DNA from: Candidatus Delongbacteria bacterium
Lineage (GTDB): Bacteria; Delongbacteria; UBA4055
Assembly (NCBI GenBank): GCA_016938535.1
Contig: JAFGUL010000107.1
Location: 1-10,591 of the forward strand
Direction of reading: 5' to 3'
DNA: 10,591 bases
The notes under the pieces are model-generated. The model was not told the DNA's origin. It ran no database searches and worked only from the letters and a program-made list of their open reading frames with translations. Of this stretch, positions 1-5,451 are shown in pieces; within the stretch, counting starts at the first letter, position 1, and each line of letters starts with the position of its first letter. The position numbers were made by a program, and so were the translations under genes.

Positions 1-86
1 GGGAACACAGGATTCGAACCTGCGGTACAGTATTACCGTACGACGGTTTAGCAAACCGCTGCTTTAAGCCACTCAGCCAATTCCCC
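1..86 (-). tRNA. tRNA-Ser(GCU), 3' end cut by window edge
   Basis: Read on the minus strand, this is a class II tRNA decoding AGC/AGU serine codons. The 5' acceptor strand GGGGAAT starts at 86 and would pair with GTTCCCC, whose last base lies just outside the window, so the last acceptor base and the discriminator are missing. The anticodon loop is TTGCTAA (anticodon GCT) on a five-pair stem. The T loop is TTCGAAT. The long variable arm folds as a seven-pair stem, GTACGGT with ACTGTAC around AAT, which is the serine-type feature. It lies 9 bases after tRNA-Ser(UGA) on the same strand and is probably cotranscribed with it. Confidence 0.95.
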
Positions 87-95
87 TATGCCAAG

Positions 96-179
96 CGGAG
101 GATGAGGGACTCGAACCCCCAAGTGGTCACCCACGGCGGTTTTCAAGACCGCTGCCTTACCAATTAGGACTAATCCTCC
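96..179 (-). tRNA. tRNA-Ser(UGA)
   Basis: Complete class II serine tRNA on the minus strand. Acceptor strands GGAGGAT and ATCCTCC pair fully, followed by a G discriminator at 96, as expected for serine tRNAs. The anticodon loop is CTTGAAA, giving anticodon TGA, on the stem GCGGT/ACCGC. The T loop is TTCGAGT. The variable arm forms GTGG/CCAC around GTGA. The bases after the discriminator read CTT, so CCA is not encoded and must be added by the CCA-adding enzyme. It is the first gene of a two-tRNA unit and lies about 28 bases from the inferred transcription start. Confidence 0.96.
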
Positions 180-198
180 GATCTCGGAGAGACCTCCG
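176..198 (-). promoter_or_regulatory. Alternative hairpins in the tRNA leader
   Basis: The leader RNA upstream of tRNA-Ser(UGA) contains CGGAG, CTCCG and CGGAG in succession. The middle CTCCG (189-185) can pair with the upstream CGGAG (198-194) around a four-base loop. It can also pair with the downstream CGGAG (180-176), likewise around a four-base loop. The second option uses the first four bases of the mature tRNA acceptor stem and spans the RNase P cleavage site. The two hairpins exclude each other. The base pairing is seen in the sequence. Any role in tRNA maturation is inference. Confidence 0.35.
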
Positions 199-213
199 CT
201 TTTCAGGACTGCA

Positions 214-242
214 AATATAATATTATTTTAGGTTGATGTCAA
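214..242 (-). promoter_or_regulatory. Strong sigma-70-type promoter for the tRNA-Ser pair
   Basis: On the minus strand, a perfect -35 TTGACA (242-237) is followed by a 17-base spacer and the -10 TATATT (219-214). The -10 continues as TATATTTG, which also fits the Bacteroidota TAnnTTTG motif. Transcription would start near 207 and give a short leader before the tRNA at 179. The promoter lies just past the stop codon of the 172-residue gene, so the tRNAs do not need read-through from it. This is the closest match to consensus in the window, as expected for a stable RNA gene. Confidence 0.8.
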
Positions 243-254
243 TCTTTTTTTCGG

Positions 255-773
255 TCAAATGAAGTCGAGAAACTCTTTAGATACAACTCTGTAGGCGGGT
301 TTATAGTTTAACCTGTAAACTGGTGAGTGGTGGGCAGCGGGTAATCCTTTCGATCTCATTTCAGCAAAGTAAGCATCAAGTTCGTCTCTGCTGATGGCGA
401 TCTTTCCGGTTTCTGACAGTTCAAGAATATCATTCCAGTATGTTACGATCTTTTCGGGTTGCTTTTGAAATGAATTTGCTGTGTTCATGAATGCTTCGCA
501 AAGTTTATCAGTGTTGCCTGAATTTTTTAAAAAAGGTCTAAGGTTCACTCTGACGAGTACAGAATTCGGATCAATTTCTTCGATCATGTCTTGGTCATCA
601 TAATCTTCAAGATCTTTCACTTCATCGTTCATCCACTCGATAACACTCTTAATGTCTTTAACGGCATGACCGGGTCCCATTGCGGCCTGAAACACAAGTT
701 TATACAGATCATTCGGTCTCATTAGCGGGTATTTCCTGAAATGGGCGAGAGTTATTTCTTTAAAAGCCATCAT
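255..773 (-). CDS. Conserved-looking protein of unknown function, 172 aa
   Basis: I cannot assign this protein to a named family. It has no signal peptide or membrane segment and is probably cytoplasmic. The N-terminal third (residues 9-37) has a distinctive stretch, HFRKYPLMRPNDLYKLV followed by QAAMGPGHA, with histidines 11 and 36. The C-terminal end has HHS (148-150) and NYKPAYRVV (156-164). Such His- and aromatic-rich blocks at both ends look like family signatures, not random sequence. The middle (46-70) is acidic. Two ATG codons stand in tandem at the start; the first is preceded by AGGGAA about 6 bases upstream, a modest Shine-Dalgarno match. It is transcribed away from hemW across a 76-base divergent gap and ends 12 bases before the tRNA promoter. 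The reading frame is secure and the function is open. Confidence 0.8.
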   Translation of the reverse strand: MMAFKEITLAHFRKYPLMRPNDLYKLVFQAAMGPGHAVKDIKSVIEWMNDEVKDLEDYDDQDMIEEIDPNSVLVRVNLRPFLKNSGNTDKLCEAFMNTANSFQKQPEKIVTYWNDILELSETGKIAISRDELDAYFAEMRSKGLPAAHHSPVYRLNYKPAYRVVSKEFLDFI

Positions 774-788
774 GCAATTCCCTGTTTA

Positions 789-816
789 ATTATAATAATT
801 TAAGAACAAATGTCTT
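789..816 (-). promoter_or_regulatory. Probable promoter of the 172-aa gene
   Basis: On the minus strand, a perfect -10 TATAAT (794-789) has AAGACA (816-811, four of six bases matching TTGACA) 16 bases upstream. The start point would fall near 782, giving a leader of about nine bases that carries the weak AGGGAA ribosome site. It lies in the 76-base gap shared with the divergent hemW gene, so the two promoters sit nearly back to back. Confidence 0.5.
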
Positions 817-837
817 TTTAAACAAGCGCTTTATGTT

Positions 838-845
838 TATATTTG
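838..845 (+). promoter_or_regulatory. Candidate -10 element of hemW, leaderless start likely
   Basis: TATATTTG lies so that its last base is only 4 bases before the hemW ATG. It matches the Bacteroidota TAnnTTTG -7 motif and shares the ten bases TATATTTGCA with the tRNA promoter. Transcription would begin at or within a few bases of the start codon. No Shine-Dalgarno sequence is seen upstream of that ATG, which agrees with a leaderless message. The -35 region is poor: TTTTTA at 815-820 with 17-base spacing. Confidence 0.45.
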
Positions 846-849
846 CATT

Positions 850-1974
850 ATGAAATGCAAGCATATATATATTCATTTTCCTTTCTGCTTATCAAAATGT
901 CCCTACTGCGATTTCTTTTCGTTGACAGAAGGCGATGCGGCAATTTATTCCGGTTATGTTGATCTTCTTCTTAAAGAGATAGATATTTATAACGAGCATA
1001 TTGAAGATAGGATAAGCACTCTTTACTTTGGCGGAGGAACTCCGGGTCTGATGAGTGAAGCTGATCTGAGAAGAATACTTGCGAAATTCAAATATGATGC
1101 CGATGCAGAGATAACTGTTGAAGTTAATCCGGGAGCGATAAGTGCGGAAAAACTTAGACCTTTTAGAGATATTGGTATTAACAGGCTTTCGATAGGTGCC
1201 CAATCCTTCATTGACAGGGACCTTCAGACCATTGGAAGAATACACAGTTCAAAAGATATTTATTCAACTTATCATGCAGCTAGAAATTCAGGATTTAAAA
1301 ATATAAATCTTGATCTGATGACTGGAATTCCCGGTCAGACTCCCGCATCAATACTTTTCAATGCAGGTGAGATAGTAAGACTTAAGCCCGAGCATGTTTC
1401 TGCCTATATTCTGACTTTTTACGATGAAACACCGTTCGGAAGTCTGCTTAAAAAAGGTCAGATCAGGAAATACGATGATGATCTTGAAATGGAATTCTTT
1501 GAGCTGACGCAGGAAGTTCTTTTGAGTCACGGTTACAAAAGATACGAGATATCGAATTTTGCCAAAGAAGGTTATTTGTCCCGACACAACAAAAATACAT
1601 GGGATTTTGGCTCATATATCGGATTCGGAGCATCGGCACACTCGTTTTACGGCAGGAAAAGATGGAATAATCCTTCTTCAGTTGAAGATTATTGTGATCA
1701 GATAAACCGGCTGAAGGATACGACTCTTGAAACTGTGGAGATATCAGATGATGATCTGAAGAAAGAATTCGTCATGTTGGGATTAAGAAAATTAGACGGG
1801 ATAGATCTGGCTTTATACCAAAAATTCTTCGGAAGCGATCTTATGAGCGATCAAGGATGTAAAATCAAACCTTTCATCAGTAACGGTTCGCTGATAATCA
1901 ACGAACACAGCCTCAGAATGAGTCAGAAGGATCTCAATATTTTTAATACGATCGTATCGGAAATCATTTACTGA
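850..1974 (+). CDS. hemW: Radical SAM heme chaperone HemW
   Basis: A 374-residue cytoplasmic radical-SAM protein of the HemN/HemW family. The iron-sulfur motif is CLSKCPYC (Cys13, 17, 20), followed by Asp-Phe. True oxygen-independent coproporphyrinogen oxidases (HemN) have a further Cys two residues after the third, and this protein does not. That places it with HemW, which binds heme and delivers it to target enzymes. Other family marks are GGGTP (61-65), EVNP (91-94), RLSIGAQSF (112-120), GIPGQT (159-164), YEISNFA and the GFGASAHSF segment typical of the HemW C-terminal half. Length fits the family. The ATG is chosen because it places the Cys motif at the usual distance from the N-terminus; it has no ribosome-binding site. 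The 3' end overlaps the convergent Dabb gene by 11 bases. Confidence 0.93.
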   Translation: MKCKHIYIHFPFCLSKCPYCDFFSLTEGDAAIYSGYVDLLLKEIDIYNEHIEDRISTLYFGGGTPGLMSEADLRRILAKFKYDADAEITVEVNPGAISAEKLRPFRDIGINRLSIGAQSFIDRDLQTIGRIHSSKDIYSTYHAARNSGFKNINLDLMTGIPGQTPASILFNAGEIVRLKPEHVSAYILTFYDETPFGSLLKKGQIRKYDDDLEMEFFELTQEVLLSHGYKRYEISNFAKEGYLSRHNKNTWDFGSYIGFGASAHSFYGRKRWNNPSSVEDYCDQINRLKDTTLETVEISDDDLKKEFVMLGLRKLDGIDLALYQKFFGSDLMSDQGCKIKPFISNGSLIINEHSLRMSQKDLNIFNTIVSEIIY

Positions 1975-2278
1975 CGCTGATCTCGTAGTCCACTATAGTC
2001 CTGTCTTCGACGATACCGTCAATGAAATTTTTGACCTTTACATGTTCAGGGTGGTTCATGTAATGTTCAAGGTCTTTTTTGGAATCGAACTCCGTGTAGA
2101 GAACGATGTCATATGCTTTTTCAGACATGGAAAAATTCATTCCGACCTCAAGATCTTTGATCTCGAAAATTGTGGAAGTCAGTCTCTCAAGACTTTTTTT
2201 GATCTCGAGAGCCGCCGCTATTCTCTTAGCAGTGTCACTATGTTTTTTCAGCTTCCACATAACAATGTGCTTAACCAT
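1964..2278 (-). CDS. Dabb-family (stress-responsive alpha/beta barrel) protein
   Basis: A 104-residue soluble protein that opens with MVKHIVMWKLK and contains FDSKKDLEHYM then NHPEHVKVKNFI (66-86). These are the hallmarks of the Dabb fold, a dimeric ferredoxin-like alpha/beta barrel. His4 and the HPEH box (76-79) are at the usual positions. Family members include plant stress proteins and some enzymes of polyketide metabolism, but most bacterial copies have no known substrate, so no reaction is assigned. It is the last gene of a three-gene minus-strand operon. A strong AGGAGGT site (2292-2286) lies 7 bases before the ATG, in the 20-base gap after queE. Its stop codon lies inside the end of hemW on the other strand. 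Confidence 0.85.
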   Translation of the reverse strand: MVKHIVMWKLKKHSDTAKRIAAALEIKKSLERLTSTIFEIKDLEVGMNFSMSEKAYDIVLYTEFDSKKDLEHYMNHPEHVKVKNFIDGIVEDRTIVDYEISVSK

Positions 2279-2298
2279 TTCGTTTACCTCCTATAAAC

Positions 2299-2940
2299 TT
2301 ACCTCCCTTTTTCATCTTCCCAGATGTGTTTGTGCAGCTGGATCTGATATCTTACATTCAATCCGTCATTCAGAATCTTTTCCGCAATTTCTTTGTCAGT
2401 TACTCCGCAACCCTTCACTATTGATACCAGAACCCGGCATTTCTCTGCAAGGTCATGTTTCTCATACCATGTCCTCATCTCATTATAATCAAAAATATCT
2501 GAAATTACAAACTTTATTTCATCTTTTTTCGTTAGAAACTTCAGATTGTCTCCAAAGAAACTCCCCCCTTCCCCCGATCCTTTGAGTTTGATGTCGATTA
2601 TCTTTATCACTCTCTCAGGTATATCTTCGACAGAAATGCTGCCGTTCGTTTCTAGAAGTATGGTTTTATCGGGATCGATCTCTTTAATTATATTGATCAG
2701 TTCGTCTTTCTGAAGTAAAGGTTCTCCGCCTGTGAACTCGACTGTCTTGATCTTTGAAGAGTTAATGATCTCTATTATTTCAGCTGAAGTGTACTCTTTC
2801 CCGTTCCCGTAGGAATATTTTGTGTCGCACCAGCGGCATCTTAGATTGCATCCGGCCGTTCTTATAAAAAGGCACGGAAGTCCCGAGTACGAGGATTCAC
2901 CCTGAAGCGACTCGAATATTTCAGTGATCAGAAGTCCCAT
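2299..2940 (-). CDS. queE: 7-carboxy-7-deazaguanine synthase QueE
   Basis: A 213-residue radical-SAM enzyme expected to convert 6-carboxy-5,6,7,8-tetrahydropterin to 7-carboxy-7-deazaguanine. This is the ring contraction that precedes preQ0 in queuosine and related 7-deazaguanine pathways. The N-terminal EIFESLQGE (7-15) with GLPCLFIRTAGC leads into the cluster motif CNLRCRWCDT (Cys31, 35, 38, CX3CX2C). Then come FTGGEPLLQ (69-77), LETNGS and, near the C-terminus, QIQLHKHIW, all typical of QueE. Length is normal. The start lies one base after the stop of the 788-residue gene (TGA, T, ATG) with no good ribosome site of its own, so translation is probably coupled. The other pathway genes (queD, queC, queF, tgt) are not in the window. 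Confidence 0.9.
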   Translation of the reverse strand: MGLLITEIFESLQGESSYSGLPCLFIRTAGCNLRCRWCDTKYSYGNGKEYTSAEIIEIINSSKIKTVEFTGGEPLLQKDELINIIKEIDPDKTILLETNGSISVEDIPERVIKIIDIKLKGSGEGGSFFGDNLKFLTKKDEIKFVISDIFDYNEMRTWYEKHDLAEKCRVLVSIVKGCGVTDKEIAEKILNDGLNVRYQIQLHKHIWEDEKGR

Positions 2941-2941
2941 A

Positions 2942-5308
2942 TCAATATACTTTCTTAGTTTCGCCCGTTTTCAACTCCGTGAATTTTGCATCTTTGAAGC
3001 TGAACGGTCCCGTCATGAGAACTGAAACAGGTTTTTTACAAGGTCTGATCTTTTCAAGCAGTTGTTCAGGCGAAATGTTGATAATGTAGTTGTACGGCAG
3101 ATGTTTTCCCGTTCTATGCTCGTCAGGTATCATCGGATCATTCTCAAGCATTGATACGAATATATTTTCATTCATAGAAGGGACCAGGATCAGATTCGAT
3201 CCGTACAGTTTATTCTTGAGCACCATGTCGATCTCTGTTTTTTCAAAAGGAAGTATAAAGATACCCGACTCGCTCATTGAGAATTTTTTATAAAATTCAT
3301 ATTCGTCGCTGAAAGGTTCTATCTTAAGTACGCTTTTATCGAACAGCTCTTTGTCCTGAAAATAATCTCCCCAGCTTGACCCGAAATTCAGCAGCTTGGA
3401 AAGCTCTTTGTTGATTATGGTGAAAGATGCTTCGCCGGCTATGACCGGCTTATTGATGCCTGCCTGGTACAACTCTACCGCCACATGCTGAAGATTACCG
3501 ACCGAATCGCAGAATATGAAAACCTGTTTGTTCTCATTCAGCCTTTCTCTTATCAGTGAAACAGGCAAGGGCTCAACATCGTGTATCTCTCCGCTGTTGA
3601 ATACTGCATGATCGTATTCGCAGATATCTGTTTCGGCACCCGTCATAAGCCCTGAATCCTCGGTCGAGTAATTTCCGAGGTAAATTGTTTTCCGGGAAGC
3701 GTCTCTGATCTCGACAGCTGATGAACCTGGGATAACACCGGAATTAAAGAATTTGATGTTGACAACGCCTTTAAAATTATAACCCTTTCCTTCCGGAGTG
3801 ATTCTTATTACTCTTTCGTTAATATTGTCGATATCCTGTCTTGAGAATTCAGAGTTTTCACCTGATGCGGTTAGTACAATATTCGGATTGTTAAGCTCTT
3901 TGAACCATTTTATCCTTGCGATCTTGAAAGAAATGTCCGAAGTAAACAGTTTCGCATTAGGATTATCACGCATGATCTTAGGTATAAGATTTACATGTTT
4001 CCCTCTTGCATTGGACATTACGACAATATCAATATCTCCTGATCCGATCTCTGTTTCGGGATCAATAAGTATCTTAACTCCCGTGATATCTATTACTACC
4101 GATCTATGACCTTCATTATCCGAATATTCCGTTATGTCCATGTGATTATTCTCTTCAAGAAGATCGATCTTGTTGATTATCTTTGAATATCTGTCCCTGA
4201 CGATCTTTTTTAAACTCTCATTGTATTCCACAAACTCAAGTTCAAATGTCATTGTGCCCAGTCTTGCCTGATTCTGAAAATATCCTTCTACGGCCTTTGA
4301 GAGGCTTTTGTTGCCGTTGAAAAATATCAGATATTTTCCGCTGATCTTCTCAAATACCATATAATTTACGCTGAAGTTCTCATTCAGAAGCGAATTCTGA
4401 AGTTTAAACTGAGTAAGGGCAGTGTCAATTTTTTCTCTAACAAAAACATAGTTCTGATAAAAACTGTTCAGATAACTGATATTTTTTCCTTCTTCAGGTA
4501 CGACTACGATGTCATAGTTATCGAACATGTATTCCTTTATTTCATTGAAAACATTTAAAAGGTTCTTGTAGAATTTTCCGTAATTCGTGTCGGGTTCCGA
4601 AATGAAATTCACAACATATCCTGTTCCCTGGCGGAAATTCACTTCAAGTACTCTTTCGGTAATTGAAAGCGTGGGAGGTTTACTCTCAAAAATTATTTTA
4701 TTGAATATCGCTTCATTCACTTCAATATACTGTTCCAGCAATTCCTTTATCTCTGCCGGGCTCTTGCCTGATTTTCTAACAGTATAGTCTCTTTTTTTAG
4801 GTTTTGGAGGTTCCTGAATGTTTTCTGCTATGTTTTTTTCGCGGCTTTCTTCATTCAGAAACTCTGACTTAACTGTATCGAGCACAAATTTCTTCAGATC
4901 TTCTTTGATACTTAAAAGAAATTCCTCTTTTTCCGATCTGATCCTTTCCAGTTCTTTTCTTAAATTGTCGGTGATGTTTAAGTCTTCCGATCCCATTATT
5001 CTTTTTAAAGATTCCAGATCATCGTGATAATCTTTTATATCGTTCATTCTGTTAAATCTTTCTGCATATCCGACAGCGTCGTCTCCTTCATAATTCTCTT
5101 CGAAAATAATAAGATCATCTTTTGCTTCGTTAATAGTATTATTTGCCGATTCAATCATTTTCAGGTGCATTTCTTTTACAGGTTCGGGCATTGTTTCAAA
5201 ATTCTGAGTTTTAACATATTCCAAAGTAGCTTTACTTTTTTTAATTTCATCCAGAACTTTTCTGTTTATCCTGATCCCCCGGGTTAATTCCTTTAAAATG
5301 TCTTTCAT
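2942..5308 (-). CDS. Putative inactive metallo-beta-lactamase/beta-CASP (RNase J/CPSF-like) protein, 788 aa
   Basis: A large soluble protein with no signal peptide or membrane helix. Residues 1-160 are Lys/Glu/Leu-rich and probably coiled coil; 165-182 is a Pro/Lys-rich linker; 184-395 is unrecognised. From about 405 on, I align it by eye with the MBL/beta-CASP fold. ILIDPE (413-418) corresponds to motif 1. SNARGKHVNLIP (432-443) corresponds to THAHxDHxGxLP. SGVIPGS (523-529) corresponds to AGHxxGS. YLGNY (543-547) corresponds to YTGDF. AVFNS (568-572) corresponds to the ESTYG strand. RERLNENKQVFIFCDSVGN (587-605) corresponds to the beta-CASP stretch normally ending FAxGR. SVLMTGPF (762-769) corresponds to the terminal VHGE strand. 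Almost all metal ligands are lost (His433 to Asn, His435 to Arg, Asp437 to Lys, His525 to Val, Asp546 to Asn, terminal His to Thr). A structural or RNA-binding role is inferred. It has a good AAGGAG site 8 bases before the ATG and leads the operon with queE and the Dabb gene. The reading frame is certain; the fold assignment is moderately sure. Confidence 0.65.
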   Translation of the reverse strand: MKDILKELTRGIRINRKVLDEIKKSKATLEYVKTQNFETMPEPVKEMHLKMIESANNTINEAKDDLIIFEENYEGDDAVGYAERFNRMNDIKDYHDDLESLKRIMGSEDLNITDNLRKELERIRSEKEEFLLSIKEDLKKFVLDTVKSEFLNEESREKNIAENIQEPPKPKKRDYTVRKSGKSPAEIKELLEQYIEVNEAIFNKIIFESKPPTLSITERVLEVNFRQGTGYVVNFISEPDTNYGKFYKNLLNVFNEIKEYMFDNYDIVVVPEEGKNISYLNSFYQNYVFVREKIDTALTQFKLQNSLLNENFSVNYMVFEKISGKYLIFFNGNKSLSKAVEGYFQNQARLGTMTFELEFVEYNESLKKIVRDRYSKIINKIDLLEENNHMDITEYSDNEGHRSVVIDITGVKILIDPETEIGSGDIDIVVMSNARGKHVNLIPKIMRDNPNAKLFTSDISFKIARIKWFKELNNPNIVLTASGENSEFSRQDIDNINERVIRITPEGKGYNFKGVVNIKFFNSGVIPGSSAVEIRDASRKTIYLGNYSTEDSGLMTGAETDICEYDHAVFNSGEIHDVEPLPVSLIRERLNENKQVFIFCDSVGNLQHVAVELYQAGINKPVIAGEASFTIINKELSKLLNFGSSWGDYFQDKELFDKSVLKIEPFSDEYEFYKKFSMSESGIFILPFEKTEIDMVLKNKLYGSNLILVPSMNENIFVSMLENDPMIPDEHRTGKHLPYNYIINISPEQLLEKIRPCKKPVSVLMTGPFSFKDAKFTELKTGETKKVY

Positions 5309-5340
5309 GTATCAGTCTCCTTAATAAGTTTTTTATACAG

Positions 5341-5375
5341 GGCATCAATATATGCCATAGAAATAATAAAATCAA
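5341..5375 (-). promoter_or_regulatory. Promoter of the 788-aa/queE/Dabb operon with a palindrome over the -10
   Basis: On the minus strand, -35 TTGATT (5375-5370) is followed by a 17-base spacer and -10 TATATT (5352-5347). The start would be near 5340, with a leader of about 31 bases that includes AAGGAG. The -10 is enclosed by the inverted repeat GGCAT/ATGCC (5341-5345 and 5352-5356). A DNA-binding protein on that repeat would block the promoter. The promoter elements and repeat are visible; operator function is inference. The remaining 5376-5414 part of this divergent gap shows no further clear element. Confidence 0.5.
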
Positions 5376-5414
5376 GCACCTGAATTAATCTTGTTTTACT
5401 GTGCAATAATAAAA

Positions 5415-5443
5415 TTGCCTCCTGCCTGAATTTAGTTTATATT
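5415..5443 (+). promoter_or_regulatory. Promoter of ribD, leaderless or nearly so
   Basis: TTGCCT (5415-5420) and TATATT (5438-5443) are separated by 17 bases, a good sigma-70-type arrangement. The start would fall at about 5450, within two or three bases of the ribD ATG at 5452. The only purine-rich stretch, AGGG, sits 2 bases before the ATG, too near to act as a Shine-Dalgarno site. The ten bases GTTTATATTT (5435-5444) also occur just before hemW. CCTGAATT occurs twice in this gap (5379 and 5425). No FMN riboswitch is recognisable. Confidence 0.55.
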
Positions 5444-5451
5444 TCAGGGTT

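Noticed and set aside
892..1245. 117-codon open frame on the minus strand inside hemW
   Set aside because: It is antisense to the radical-SAM core of hemW, with low-complexity content and no motif or ribosome site.
850..1974. Oxygen-independent coproporphyrinogen III oxidase (HemN)
   Set aside because: The cluster motif lacks the additional cysteine two residues after Cys20 (it is Phe22), which marks HemW and not HemN.
2106..2585. 159-codon open frame on the plus strand opposite queE and the Dabb gene
   Set aside because: It lies antisense to two clearly recognised genes, has a composition typical of shadow frames and no recognisable domain.
2941..2960. Possible preQ1 riboswitch ahead of queE
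   Set aside because: queE starts one base after the preceding gene, so there is no untranslated leader to hold one, and the operon leader is only about 31 bases.
2942..5308. Active metallo-beta-lactamase or RNase J
   Set aside because: Only one residue of the HxHxDH motif (His438) remains and the other ligand positions are changed, so metal-dependent hydrolysis at the usual site is unlikely.
5309..5451. Possible FMN riboswitch ahead of ribD
   Set aside because: The gap is only 143 bases, is shared with a divergent promoter, lacks the conserved FMN-element blocks, and the ribD promoter lies too close to the ATG to leave a leader.
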